Source: Alectoria sarmentosa (taxonomy: Eukaryota; Ascomycota; Lecanoromycetes; Lecanorales; Parmeliaceae). Taken from it: DNA of 62,599 nt. Under the pieces are notes generated by a model. That model was not told where the DNA came from. It worked only from the letters and a program-made list of their open reading frames with translations, and did no database searches. The stretch lies in the NCBI GenBank assembly GCA_009733775.1, contig WOGZ01000206.1, positions 1 to 62,599 on the forward strand, in the 5' to 3' direction. Of the stretch, positions 1-12,440 are shown one piece after another. The position numbers and the translations under genes were made by a program. Position 1 is the stretch's first letter; every line of letters starts with the position of its first letter.

Positions 1-429
1 CATTATTATAAAATAAACTTATGCGATTTCAACGATATAATAATCTCGTAAATATAATAAAAAATTATGATGTTATTTAAAAAAGAAAATAATTCGTTAA
101 ATGAGCGTAAAGGTTTTTTTGAGTCGTTATTAATTCGACTTAACATATTTGAATGAAATATTAATTATATATATATATTCGAATTTTATAATTTTTATAT
201 CGTTGAAAAGCGCAAATCGAATTATATAATTTACAAAATTATAAAAAAGTTTCATTTTTAAAAGAGTAAAGGGCAAAAGATGTAAGATTTGTATATATAA
301 ATTTTTAATAAAAGCGCTCGAAAGGTTTAAAGACGCTATTTTAACGTCTTATTAAAAAGCGTAATTTATTCGAATTTATAATTAACTGCATATACAAATT
401 TAAGGTTTTTTAATTAAGTTTTATTTTAT

Positions 430-575
430 TGTCACGAAGTGACTTTGAGAAAATAAGATTACTCGAGAATTTCGCTGACCGCTAAGTCAAAAAATCAAAT
501 TTCATATTAATCAAGTGTGATTTTATTTTACTATTTAAGGTTTAGGCGTAGACGCGTCAGGTTGAAATTATAACA
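430..575. repeat. 146-bp repeat, copy A (LTR-like ends)
   Basis: Starts TGTCACGAAGTGAC, an inverted repeat in itself, and ends in TAACA. It matches 733-878 along its whole length, with differences that are mostly C/T or G/A. TG...CA ends are typical of LTRs. The 157-bp gap to copy B is too short for an internal retroelement region, so the pair could be tandem solo LTRs or a non-autonomous element. Confidence 0.7.
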
Positions 576-732
576 TTATTTTTTTTTTAAAAGAAAAGGT
601 TGTGTTCTCATAACCAACCTCATAAGTAATCGTTTTCATTCAAATACGCATTTTACGGCTCTGCGGGTGTAAGTTTAAAATCCTCGCCGATAGAGTCGAA
701 CTCAAAACCTTAAATCTTTTAATGTGAAATTA

Positions 733-878
733 TGTCACGAAGTGACCTCGAGGAAATAGATTTACTCGAGGGTTCCGCTGCTCGTTAAGTCAAAAAACCA
801 AATTTCACATTAATCAGATGTGATCTTATTTTACTACTTAAAATCTAAACGTAAACGCGTTAAACTGAAATCATGACA
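733..878. repeat. 146-bp repeat, copy B (TGTCA...TGACA ends)
   Basis: The better preserved copy of the 430-575 repeat, with perfect five-base inverted ends TGTCA and TGACA. Both copies are followed by a TTATT stretch. A partial third copy lies at about 16037-16158, at the far edge of the second AT block. Confidence 0.7.
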
Positions 879-3409
879 TTATTTTTTTATATATATTAAT
901 TATTAATTTTACAAAATCGATAAAAAGATATTATTATAAACTTTATTATTATTTTATTTTTATTTTGAATTATAGTTTATAAATTATTAATAAAAAGTAA
1001 TTATATCTTTATTTATTAAAAAACGATGAAATATTTTTTAAAAAAATCGTGTAAATATTATTTTAAAATATATATTAACTTTACGATCGTTTTAATTTTA
1101 TTATATTAAATTAAAAACTTTAATTTATATTTTTTTTCTAAAAAATTATATATTAAAATCTTTATATTAAAAAAAATATACTCTTTTACTTTAAAATAAA
1201 TATAATAAATTAAACGAGATAATTTTATATAAATATTTTATATATTAATATAATCTTATATACGTAATTTATAAATTAATACTTTTTTTACGATAATTGT
1301 GTTTATTAATTTTAAAAAATAAATTTATTAAAATAATATAATTTTGAATTAATAGTTTTCAAGTTATAATAAATATAAAATATAATATTAAAAGTTATAC
1401 GTGTATATTATCGATATTAATATATATAATATTAATAATAATAGTAATAATAATATTATAATATATAATAATAATTTTAAAATTAAGTTAATATCGATTA
1501 TATAATTCAATTAAATAATTTAATTAAATAAATTATTATTTAATATAAATTCAATTATTAATTAAATATTATTCGATTTTCTTTTAAAAGAATTAACAAA
1601 TTATATATAAATTAAATTAATTCATTATCGATATATTAAAATGCTCGCTTTTTATTTCTTTATCATAAATATTTATTATCGATTTTCAAGATATTAATAA
1701 AAATTATAAAGAAACGATTAATAAAATCGATAAAAAATTGATATTTAATCTTTTATAACTTTTTTATTACAATTTTTATATTCGATTATTATTCGAAATC
1801 TCATTTTTTAAAATACGTTTATTTAATCGTAAAATCGAGTACGATTATCGCGATATATATCGATATTTTTATTATCTTATTTTAATATTATAATAACTTC
1901 GTAAATTCAATTTAAAAAAAATCTTTTTATAAATATATAATCGATAAATTTCTTTACGACGTTCTTAAATATGTTAATTAAAAAGTTTATAATAAAGAAA
2001 ACTCGTTTTAAAACAATATTACGATTTTCGATTATTTTAATAACATCGTAAAAGTTTTAAAAAAAATTACGAATATAATTAAATGTTTTTTATTCGTTAA
2101 CGATAAACAAATTTTTTAATAATTTAAATTCTTTATTAACAATTTTTATAATAATTTTTATAATTTTTCGCAAAGCTCGATTGAGTATATTTTATTAAAA
2201 AATTCAATTAATGCTAGTATCTTAATGTGATATTAATTTCTCGCTTCGTTTTAAAAAGAATTATATACGCTATAAGCTTTTTATAAATTAATTACGATAT
2301 TATAAAATTTATCGAAAGATTTTAATTTGCGTTATTAATTTAATTAAGTATCGAAAGAAGATAATATTAACTTTTTTATATATTCGTAACTATCAACGAT
2401 TTTTTTAAGAAAAGAGCTTAAATTATTTAATTAATAATGTAATCGTTATATTAAAAACTTTATTATAAAAATTATAAAGTACTTTTTTTTCACGTAAAAT
2501 ATTAATAATTATTATAATAAAAGTATTATTAAAATTAGCATTATTTATAATTATATACTTTAATTTATTATAAATCTCGTAATCGTTAAACATATTTAAA
2601 ATAATAATTATTTAATTTAAATTTAAATGTTTTTTTTATAACTTTACGAAAGCGAGAGTAATAACGCGTAATCTCGAATTTTCATCGATAAAATGCGCGA
2701 GTATTATTAATAATTTAAAATTATTAAATAATATTTATATATCGTATATAATATAAATATTTAATAATATTATAATTAATATATAACGTAATCGTTATTT
2801 ATTTTCAGTAAATTAATCTTTAACGTATATTTTAATAATAAAATTGAAGTTTAAAAACATTCGATTAATAACGAAATTAACGTATTTTATATAAATTTAA
2901 AATGCTTTATATTTAAGTATTTCAAAAAAAATCGTAAAAATGATTTATCGTAAATAAAAAGATTTTAAAATAATCTTGTTGAAATCACGATTTATAATTT
3001 TCTTCGTTTTTTTTTCGTTTTAATATTAACTTCAACATCACGAAATATAATTATATTTATAATTATTTTCTTTTTTATCATTCTTTCGATTATATTTCTT
3101 TTTTTCTTTAAATGTTTTATAATCGTTTTCGTGTTATTATTAATATTATAAATTTTCGAATAGCGATTATAATGAAAATAATTATTTCGTATATTAATAC
3201 ATTTATAAATATAAAAAATCTTAATTTTTAATCGTTTGAAGAAAGATTTTAATGTTCAAAAGACGTTAAATTCTAATATCGATATAAAAGCTTCGAAAGA
3301 TTTTAACTATTTATTCTCTTTTTTTTCAATATCAAATAAATTTATAACGTCGATAAAAATAATAACGAATAACGAATAATCGTTTAAAATTTATAAAATA
3401 AATAGTGAA

Positions 3410-4415
3410 TCGTTAAGGATTATGAAGGACCGATAGTTCAAATATACGGTCCGGACCATCGGGCGCCCGGCTGCAGAGGGCTTGCCGGGTATGGGATTCT
3501 GCCGGGAGTTGCTGATCATGCTGACAGCATCGGATTTGCCGATTCCGATGTCAGCCTTGAACATGGGCTGATAGGCTGATCGTGCTGGAACGTGCTGTCT
3601 CTGCGGATCTTGATGCAACCTTGCTGAAATTAACTTTTGAAATTCGCCGATGTACATACAGTAACGAAAATAGGTATTTCGGAATACGATGAGACTGAGA
3701 TGATTTGGAGGTCAAATTTTGACAGAACTATCAAGTACACTCGAAGAACAGTAGATCCACGACGTTGTAATCGTGGTTTCATTTATTTTTGCCCATTGAA
3801 CCTTTTAGTGAGACCACGGTCAATAAATCAGCCTCTCTGAACAGTTCAATTCAAAGTGTCAGTAAGATAAAGCAAGCTATGAATAAGATTCATAATTGAG
3901 TCTCGGTTGAGACGAGGGACGTTTTTGGGAAAAGAGATTGTTGTCGTGGGACTGCATTCCGATGTGACCTTTGCAGTATGCATATACCCTTGTTCCTCCG
4001 GATGTCACGATCAGCGACTCATTGCGATTGTTCGGTAGATGTGTTTGTAATACTGACTCCTCCCCGAGGCGCAGTGTCAGTACGGGGCTTCTTACAGCCC
4101 AGACAACCCAGTGAAAACAGCAATTGGAACCGGCGATCTTCGACTGTCAGGATATTAAAAACTCGCCTGAGTAATGGGGCTGCTGATAAATAGCAAGATA
4201 GCCGAAGGAAGACAGTTGGCCATTGTGCTGTGTGTTGCAACAGACCTCCCCTTTATCCCTACCCTCCCACTTCCGCTGCAACTTTGGATTTCTGGTCATA
4301 GAGAGCCCTTTTGAATCATTGAAAACTATCATGGGGCGATGAAATTCTCGCGATAGGTATTCAATCGCTGTCAGCCGTGTACTTCCAGCTAATGTTCGGC
4401 TTAGAGTACAAAACA
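3410..4415. other. Gene-poor stretch upstream of the membrane-protein gene
   Basis: Normal base composition. Open frames here are all under about 95 codons, overlap on both strands and show no recognisable domain. It presumably holds the promoter and 5' leader of the gene at 4416. I see no RNA gene or repeat. Confidence 0.5.
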
Positions 4416-5635
4416 ATGGCAGCACCAGCAAACATGAGCTCCCTCCCTCCCAACGTTGACAAAGGACCTGGTATCCTTGTTATCAGCTGGATCGAGGCAG
4501 CACTCGGCATATCGATTACGATATTGAGGTTTTATACGCGATCAAAGATCATACGTATCGTTGGATGGGATGACTGGACTATGGGGTTTGCCACTGTAAG
4601 CATTTTCCACCAGTAACCTCGCACGACTCTGACATTTAAAAAGCTTCTTGCCCTTGCCACCACGATCGTTGTTACATTGGAAGTACACTATGGCACAGGC
4701 CGCCATACGGCATACTTATCTCCACCTGACATTGTTAATGCCGTCAAGATGATTTGGTTGACTACGCCATTCTCGACGATGAGCGCGTGCTTCGGAAAGA
4801 TCTCTATTGCCTTGCTCTTGATCCGTATGATGAACAGAAATAAACCCTACGAGATTTTTCTTTGGGGTCTTATTGTCGTCCTCTTCGTTGTCAACCTGCT
4901 GCTCACTATCTTGACTTTCTCGCAATGCACGCCAGTAACCTATTTGTGGGATCAATTGAATCCCAAGGTTGGTAATAAAGGTTCCTGTTGGGATCCTCAC
5001 ATTCAACGGAATTATGGATATTTCCAAGGGGGTTCGTTAGAGATCTACCCAAAAGGCTTCCTCGATGCTGACATATTTCAGCATTTTCTTCTCTTAGTGA
5101 TCTCGTCCTAGCCCTGTTTCCCAACCTTATCATCTGGAATCTGCAGATGAAGCTCAAAGCCAAGTTCGGCTTGGCTGCGATCATGGGTCTTGGACTCATT
5201 GCTGTATTAGCATCGATTTTCAAAACAGTCGAACTCAAGAACCTGGCCACCCCAGATTTCACTTACAATGCGACCGATCTGGTGTATTGGTACATAACGG
5301 AGAACTGGGTGATTGTGATCGCGGCTTGCATCCCCACCCTTGGACCACTGTATCTAGTGTTGATCGGCAAGGCTTCAAAGGACAGCTTCCGCCGTGGCGG
5401 CGCATCCCAAGGTAAAGTTTATAGGTTCAGTGGGTGGAGTATACGATCATGGTTGGGCAAAGCGAGTTCTGCCCGTATCTCGGCTTACAAGAGCCGCCGC
5501 GATGGCTACTCGGTGCAGCAACGAGAGCTAGGCCACTCAGGGCACTCGATGGAACTGATGCCCCGGCCCGGTAAGGATTATCATCACAGCCAGAATGAGG
5601 GTATCAGGAAGACAACGGATGTCTCGATCGTCTAG
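4416..5635 (+). CDS. PTH11/rhodopsin-like seven-helix integral membrane protein
   Basis: Three exons: 4416-4595, 4644-5031 and 5082-5635, giving 373 residues. The introns are 48 and 50 bases with GT...AG ends and keep the frame (phase 0, then phase 1). The protein opens with a short outside tail and a first helix (ILVISWIEAALGI), followed by the WDDWTM motif after helix 1 that is typical of the fungal rhodopsin-domain (SAT4/PTH11-like) family. Later features are the GKISIALLLIRM helix, a Cys-containing loop (FSQCTPVTYLWD), the YGYFQG to SDLVLALFPNLIIW junction across intron 2, and a long basic cytoplasmic tail from about residue 290. Members are plasma-membrane proteins; some sense host or surface cues, but most have no known ligand. 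The start was chosen as the first ATG before helix 1; an in-frame ATG 39 bases upstream is possible. Confidence 0.85.
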
Positions 5636-5929
5636 TTCTTCTCCTCAGTCCTTGTTGCTCAATACGAAGAGAGCGAAAGAAGCAATTGCAGCCAGATCCT
5701 GAATTTCTGGTTGACTCCATCTCGACAATGGCTTGCAATATTGAGTCTCCAGATCATGTATATCTAAAATCCTAGTGACCCAATATCAATATATTGAGCG
5801 GAATAATAGAGAATGTGGATTGCTCTCAGACCAGTGTCCTTATGCGCATGCCGCTAAAACGCCCGAGATGGCGAACCATTTTCAACTTAGAGTCCTTTGT
5901 AGTAGCGTGGGCTATGTGTCATCTGCGTA

Positions 5930-6051
5930 CAGCCAGTTGCCACTGCGGCTGGATAGCGCCCGTAGAGAGAAAAAACTCATCAGCCTTGCTGGACTGGGTG
6001 TACGATCCTTGATTGCAAAGCACGCTATCCAGCCGCAGTAGTAACTAGCTG
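5930..6051. mobile_element. 122-bp MITE with 29-bp terminal inverted repeats and TA duplication
   Basis: The left end 5930-5958 (starting CAGCCAGTTGCC) and the right end 6023-6051 are inverted repeats identical at 26 of 29 positions. The element is flanked on both sides by TA (5928-5929 and 6052-6053), the target duplication of Tc1/mariner-type transposons. The ~64-base centre has no open frame, so it would depend on a transposase elsewhere. All three TIR mismatches are CpA to TpA changes read on one strand or the other, consistent with RIP. It sits about 230 bases upstream of the next start codon. Confidence 0.75.
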
Positions 6052-6182
6052 TATGCATCCAAATCTAGAACCTGCAACGTCTGCGTCAGTAGTCCAACGA
6101 ATCAGCTCCCTATCTTTGGAGCTATTGCGGTCACGCTAGTCGAGACCTACAGTCGTTATCTTGTACCGTCTGGCAAGCCACA

Positions 6183-6190
6183 TATATAAA
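6183..6190 (+). promoter_or_regulatory. Probable TATA box of the scytalone dehydratase-type gene
   Basis: TATATAAA, 89 bases upstream of the ATG at 6279 and downstream of the MITE. The spacing suits a fungal core promoter, but transcription start is not shown by the sequence. Confidence 0.45.
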
Positions 6191-6278
6191 CGCCATGCCC
6201 TCAGCCTGCTGTATTCCTTAGGTTTCAGTCAGCCTGCCTTGTCCCATTGTCCTAACGCAATTCTAGAGTCCGCAAGGC

Positions 6279-7067
6279 ATGATGTGTGAATTGACTATCC
6301 AAGGTTAGTATGCACGAGACGCCACCCTTGATCAATGTTTCTTGCTGATACGGTCGTTCAGACTACAATGGACTTCAAAAAGCAGTCTTTGACTGGGCGG
6401 ATAGCTATGACAAGAAGGTAAATTCTGCTTGGTTTTCTTGCTGTTTGAGGATGCAACTGTCTTGACGCACATGCAGGACTGGAAAAGACTTCGTAGTAAC
6501 ATTGCACCCACTCTAATGGTTGGTTTCCCAGGGTCCACCGCATTTGAGTCTGAATCGAACAAGGCCTTGCTTAAACCGTTGCAGGTCGACTATACAGGAA
6601 TAGGCCTGCAGAAGTGGGCTACCATGCCTGCAGACGAATACATGGCCATGGTTCAAAATCCGAGTTTCCTGGGAGACCCGTGCACGATGACACAGCATTT
6701 GGTTGGAGCCACGTATTACGAGAAGATTTCTGATACGGAGATCATCGGCCGGCATCAAATCCGTGCGGCGCACCAAGTCTACGCCGCCCCAGATTTGAAA
6801 AAGGTCAAGTTCAAGGGCCACGCTCATGCAAGCAATACTCATTATTACCGGAAGATTGACGGGGTGTGGAAGTTTGCAGGTATAGAGCCAAAGATTCTGT
6901 GGACTGAGTATGATTTTTGGAGCGTTTGGAACAGAGCCCCAGCTCGACAAGGTGGAATTACTGCCTGCCTAAAAATACTGGTGGCAACGGCTTGGAGAGT
7001 GATGACAGCGGGGTTCTCCAGCTTGGGAGTTGGAAGAAGATCTAAAGACAGAATAGATAGCCGCTGA
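6279..7067 (+). CDS. Scytalone dehydratase family protein
   Basis: Modelled exons: 6279-6303, 6362-6417, 6477-6518 and 6585-7067 (201 residues); introns are 58, 59 and 66 bases. The third intron is a multiple of three and open, but removing it restores the family junction APTLM-VDYTG. Scytalone dehydratase removes water from scytalone and vermelone in DHN-melanin synthesis. Recognisable blocks are WADSYDKKDW, VDY, GDPCTMTQH, HQIRAAHQVY, GHAHASN and KIDGVWKFAG. By alignment from memory with the Magnaporthe enzyme, the tyrosines, both catalytic-region histidines and Asn131 are kept, but Ser129 corresponds to Ala, with Ser one place later. After WTEYDFWSVWN the frame runs about 45 residues past the usual end, so the last codons or a further intron are uncertain. 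No other melanin gene is adjacent. It could act on a related substrate in another polyketide pathway. Confidence 0.8.
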
Positions 7068-7440
7068 CAGATCGCTTTTTGTGTCGGGGAACTCGACCAA
7101 TGATCTTACTGACTTAATGATGTTGAATGACATGAGACGACATGAAGCGTGGAACAGTTCGGCTTATGCAAGCATATCATTCCTACGCATCGAACAGGCT
7201 CCTGTGCCATTGGAGACAAACAGGGATCCACTTCGCTGTAGCGTTGAACACAGTGGGATGCAAATGTCGATCTCCTGCGAGACCGCTGTTTCGGTAAGCA
7301 ATGAAATCGTACCATTTCACACAATATACCTGGGGCAATACGAGTTCATGTCAAAGAGTATTTGGGGTAGGGCATAGCCCTACTCGGCCACTGTAGCACC
7401 TACTGCGGCTCGGAAGTGATCAGAAATGCGTCCGTTTTAA
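7068..7440. other. Downstream flank, no supported gene
   Basis: An open frame of 98 codons exists (7081-7377) but it begins at GTG, lacks recognisable content and ends near the AT-rich boundary. Composition falls to AT-rich from about 7495. Confidence 0.4.
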
Positions 7441-8714
7441 CTAGGGGTGGGATTGCAAGTTGCATGCATTGCACGCTGACCGCATTTGAATTGCAATTTG
7501 CATTAAAACTTTTATTATATTTAAAGCTATCATAAGATTAAAAACAATAAAAAACATGATTAAGTGATTTCTTTAATGATTTATTTCGCAAATCTTTTAT
7601 ATTTTGATTATAATTCTCTTTATTTTTCGCATCAATAAATTTATTATTATATTTACTTTATAATAACAAATCTTTTAATGTAATCAATTTCTCGTTCGAG
7701 ATTAAAACATTATAAAGTAATTAAATTTCTTAGATTTATTTAGTTTAATTAAAATACCCTCGTTAATTTAAATAAATAATAAACGATTTAAATTAATATA
7801 TTTAAAATTAATTCGAATTTTATAAAAATCAAACTTTGAATAAATTACGCACGTTCGTTTAAAATTAAATTATTTAAAATTTATATTAAACGATTAATTA
7901 ATTAATTAAGTGTAATATAAAATATAATTATAATATTTTAAAACGTGATTAAATTATTTATATATATTTATACGAAATTTTAATACAAAAAGTATACTTT
8001 ATATTAATTTCAATATTAATAAACATCTTTTATATAAATAATTAACTAATTTGAGAAAACGTATTATTAAAAAATGTAATTATAATAAAGTTGAATATAG
8101 TTTCAAAAAGTTGCTTTTTTAATATAATATCGTGATTTTTTGAAATTAAAAAACTTGTAATTATATATAATAAAGTTATTTACTTAAAAAATCGATCATT
8201 TTACACAACTTTAATAATATATAATAATTAATAATATTTCGTATTATGTTTTATAATAAACTTTATAAAAAATTGCTTAATTAATATATAATTATTAATA
8301 ATTCGATATAATATATAATTATTAATTTTTGAAAATATTTAATTTTATAAATAAGTGTGAGAATTCGAATTATAATAATAAATAAAAGTTTTATTATATG
8401 AAAAAAAAAATTATAAAATTGTTTTTATTGTTTTTGTTTTTTTGTTATCGATTTAAAAGCTTATTTATTAAAAATATACTTTTAATAATTAATAACTTTT
8501 GCGTAAAAAATGTAATATTTTCATTTATATATTTTATTAAATATATAACAAAAAATTAAGATAATTCGCTTATTATTTTTCTTTTTTCAAAATTTACATT
8601 TTTTAAAATACGATATATTTTTTATAAACTATTTTAAAAAATTTAATTATTAATTAAATCTTTTTAATAACGTTTTTTAATTAAAATAATTAAAAAATAT
8701 TTTTAATAAATAAT

Positions 8715-8836
8715 TATATAAAATATATAAAATATATAAAATATATAAAATATATAAAATATATAAAATATAGAAAATATAGAAAATATAGAAAATATAA
8801 AAAATATAAAAAATATAGAAAATATAGAAAATATAT
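8715..8836. repeat. 10-bp AT minisatellite
   Basis: About twelve head-to-tail units of AAAATATATA, drifting to AAAATATAGA in the second half. Simple tandem array with no coding content. Confidence 0.85.
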
Positions 8837-11004
8837 AATTAAGTTGCGAAGTCGCTCAATTTTTGATTTAAAAAAATCTTATAATAACACATATATTCGT
8901 GATTAAGAAATTTATTTTTTTAAGTCTTTTATCAATTATTATTGTTATTTAACGAAATATATATAATAATTACATATTTATAATTATGATTTTAAAGTCG
9001 TTAATCTCGAAATTAATATAAAAACATCTTTTATTAATATTATTATATTTCGATAATGCGTGAGTTAAAAAATCAACAATTTTTTCTCTTTTAATATTAT
9101 TCGATTTATTTATATAAAAATTCAATTATTATAAGACTTTAAATTGTAAATTTATTTTAATATATATAATATTATAACATTTATTTAAATTATAATCACT
9201 TGATTGTTTATAATTTAAGAAAAAGAAATTATTAATAATAAATTTAAAATGAATCTTAATATATAAATTTTCAAAATAATTAAGTAATAAATCATTTATG
9301 TAAATTGTTATTTTAACACGTTTTTAATAATTAATTTTAATTTAAAATTTTATTATTATTAAATTTGAAAGAGATTGTTACGAATTTTTAACAAATTTGT
9401 TAAAAGATTTATTATTATTATTAAAAGTAGCATAAAGTTTAAAATTATATAAGTGTATATAACGAGAATAATAAATTTAAGAAATTATGTATAAAAGAGA
9501 AGATTTATATATAAATCTTTAAATCACATTAAAATCGAAAAATCGATAAAGTTAAATAAAATACGCTCGTAATATTATTTCTTTCTTCGAGTAATAATAA
9601 CCCTCATCGTTATGAATTAATATAAACTTTCTTTAAAGATTATAATCTTTATGCAATAAAATCGTTATGTATGTATACTCGTTGATTGAAAATATTAATA
9701 AAAATAAAATCTTTTTTTGATGCTCTGACAACGTTTTTCTTTGATAATGACGGCGATATCGATATCGTATTTGAAACGTTCATTAATAATCTCGTAACGA
9801 GTTTAATATTATATCGTTAAATTGCTTCAAAAATGAAGAAAATTGATATATAAATGAGTAAATAATAATTATAAACGCAATCTAATATTTTTGATAATAT
9901 AATAATTATTTTGAATTCGATATCGTAATTATAAAAAATTCATAAAATGATACGATTTGATTCATTCGAGTGATTTCGAGTCGTAAACGTTAAATCTTAT
10001 TTAAACATCGCATATTTTGATATAAGTTTATTAATGACTTTCTTTATTAAAATGTTAAAGTATAAAATCGTAAAACGATTTAATCGACGATAGCGAGATT
10101 AATTGACGACATAATATATCTTCGAATATCGTTTATATATATATTAATAAAGACGTTATACGTAATAGATTTTATATAACGCTATTATTGAGTAATAAGT
10201 TCATAAACGATCGTTTTTATAATAACGAATAAACGAATTTGAGACGTATATTTCAAATAAAGAATTAATTCAAATCGTTTAAAAATAACATATTTAAAGT
10301 TTTATCGAATCGTATATTAATTAATATCGTGTTTTTTTTATTGCTGATATTGATATATAATAACTATTAAAAATTATAAATTTAAGTTTTTAAAGTCAAA
10401 TCGTATATTATTTTAATGATATTAGATTTTTCAACGAAATTGAATGTTAGTAAATCTGATTAATATGTGACTTTGCTTTTGATTGCGAAGCAATTTTCGT
10501 GATTTTGTTAACGTCTTAAAATCTTTTCAACGTCGATATTCTTTTGAATTAAAACGAAAAATGATGACGTATTTGTCACGATTTTTGTATATTTTTAAGT
10601 CTTATTTTAGCGTATTGTTCAGCGAATGTGATTGTCTTTTGATATATTATTATTTATATTTCTTTTTTTACGTTAAATCGCCAATAAAAATTAATTTATG
10701 TTAAATATTTCTTATATTATGAAAGTGTTTAATCTCGTTCGATGTTTATTATTATATATATCTTTCGTAATCGTTTAATAATAATATTTTTTAAACATAT
10801 TATTAATTAACGTTTTAATTAATTCTCATTATATTTTATAAATTTTATATAAAATTCGAAAAATGATTATTCGATTTCTTATTTAAAGTTGTTAAATATA
10901 TAATTATTTGTTTTATATAAAATATATAACGATGTTTTATAAAAATCGTTAAATTGATTTAAGACGTTTTAAATAATATTATAAAAAATTTTAATATAAT
11001 TTTA

Positions 11005-11212
11005 TTAAATCTTAATTTATTATAAAAGCCGCTCGATTAAATGCGAAGATTTATTTCTTAAATCAGGCTATGCGCAGTATTAGCGGGCGAAATATTTTCT
11101 TTTTCTAATATATTGCCTTTAAGAATTCTTATCGAGTTTTTTAAAAATTAATTATTAATTATATTATATATAATATTATCTGATCACGCATATTTACTAT
11201 ATTTCTTTTAAC
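11005..11212. repeat. ~210-bp direct repeat, copy 1
   Basis: Runs from AAATCTTAATT through TGCGCAGTATTA to GATCACGCATATTTAC. It is repeated in the same orientation at 12918-13128 with differences that are largely C/T or G/A. It could be the LTR of a ~2.1-kb element nested in the larger one. Confidence 0.65.
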
Positions 11213-12004
11213 AATTTTAATTTTTATAATTCTTTATTATCGTTATACACGATAGCAAAAGAAATATGTTCGACTGAAAAATGTAATATAACAACATTTT
11301 TTTTTTTCTAATTTCTTGATCGATTAATTACAATTATTACGATAATTTATTTACGAATCTTTTCAATCATCTCACATCAATTATTCGATTTATTATCATT
11401 TTTAAAAAAGAGAATTTTATAAACTCGAGACGTGTCTGAAAAAAGAAAAGAGATAATAAACGTACAATTTAATAAAAGTTATAATATTCGTCGTGTAATA
11501 TCGTCGTTATAAAGATACGAAATAAAGAAATTACAACGAAGTTATAAACGATAAATATAAATTATATTTATATATAATGTTAACATCGTATATATTAAAA
11601 ATCTAAAATTTCTATATACGATTAACTGTTTTATAAATAATAATACGATAATTATACGAGTAACGACACGATAATTATATAAACAACTTTACGATCTCGA
11701 AATAAAAATATGTTTTGATATAAACGAGTATTTTATAATAAGTAATTACGTTATATTAAAATCATAATTTAAGATAAAGAGATCGAACGATATTAATCAA
11801 ATCATAAATATTATTGCGCTATTAACTTAAAATTTCGAAATAAGAATATATAACACGAATTATAATATCGCGATGATTATATAATTTAAAACAAAGAGAC
11901 GTCGAAATAAACGAAAATATTATTAATGTTATTGATGTTGAATCGAATTTTTTTAATATTGTGAAACTTATACGTAATATATATATTCGACGATTATCGT
12001 GCAA

Positions 12005-12440
12005 TGTGCACTCGATAATGCGTTATTAAATTATTTTTTTAATATTATAAAATCTTTACGTGACACACGTATTTCGCAATACATTATTAAATTCTTTTTG
12101 TACATTTTTTAATACGAAAAATACTCGATAATGCGTTTTATTAAGTTTTTTTTAAACATTTTTTAATACGAAAAATACTCGATAATGCGCCTTATTAAAT
12201 TCTTTTTAAACATTTTTTAATATAAAAAATATTCGATAATGCGCTTTATCAAGTTTTTTTTAAACATTTTTTAATACGAAAAATATTCGATAATGCGTCT
12301 TATCAAATTCTTTTCAAATATATTTTAATATGAAAAGTATTCGACAATACGTCTTATTAAATCTTTTTTAAACTTTTTTTAATATAAAAAATACTCGATA
12401 ATGCGTTTTATTAAGTTTTTTTTAAACATTTTATAATGTG
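12005..12440. repeat. 54-bp tandem satellite
   Basis: The core (A/T)(C/T)TCGATAATGCG recurs at 12123, 12177, 12231, 12285, 12339 and 12393, exactly 54 bases apart, with two more diverged units upstream from about 12010. Units share T-rich spacers ending AAACATTTTTTAATA. No function is visible. Confidence 0.8.

Larger units (their letters stand above)
1..3400. repeat. AT-rich, RIP-like degraded repeat block (left)
   Basis: About 3.4 kb of very AT-rich sequence without any supportable open frame. It contains a 146-bp repeat present twice (430-575 and 733-878), so at least part of it is mobile-element debris. Surviving C residues are mostly in CpG, the same composition as the larger block at 7441-16510. 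Normal composition resumes abruptly near 3410. No coding relic is recognisable by eye in the rest. Confidence 0.85.
5636..6278. other. Intergenic region with MITE and scytalone dehydratase promoter
   Basis: No gene. It holds a 122-bp inverted-repeat element (5930-6051) and a TATA-like sequence (6183-6190) ahead of the next gene. Confidence 0.6.

Noticed and set aside
640..715. Sequence resembling a tRNA T-arm (AGAGTCGAACTC, minus strand) between the 146-bp repeats
   Set aside because: The stem does not pair properly and no A-box or acceptor stem is present; could be a degraded SINE-like part but not a tRNA gene.
7081..7377. 98-codon frame after the scytalone dehydratase gene
   Set aside because: GTG start, no family, and no splice that would join it sensibly to the upstream gene.
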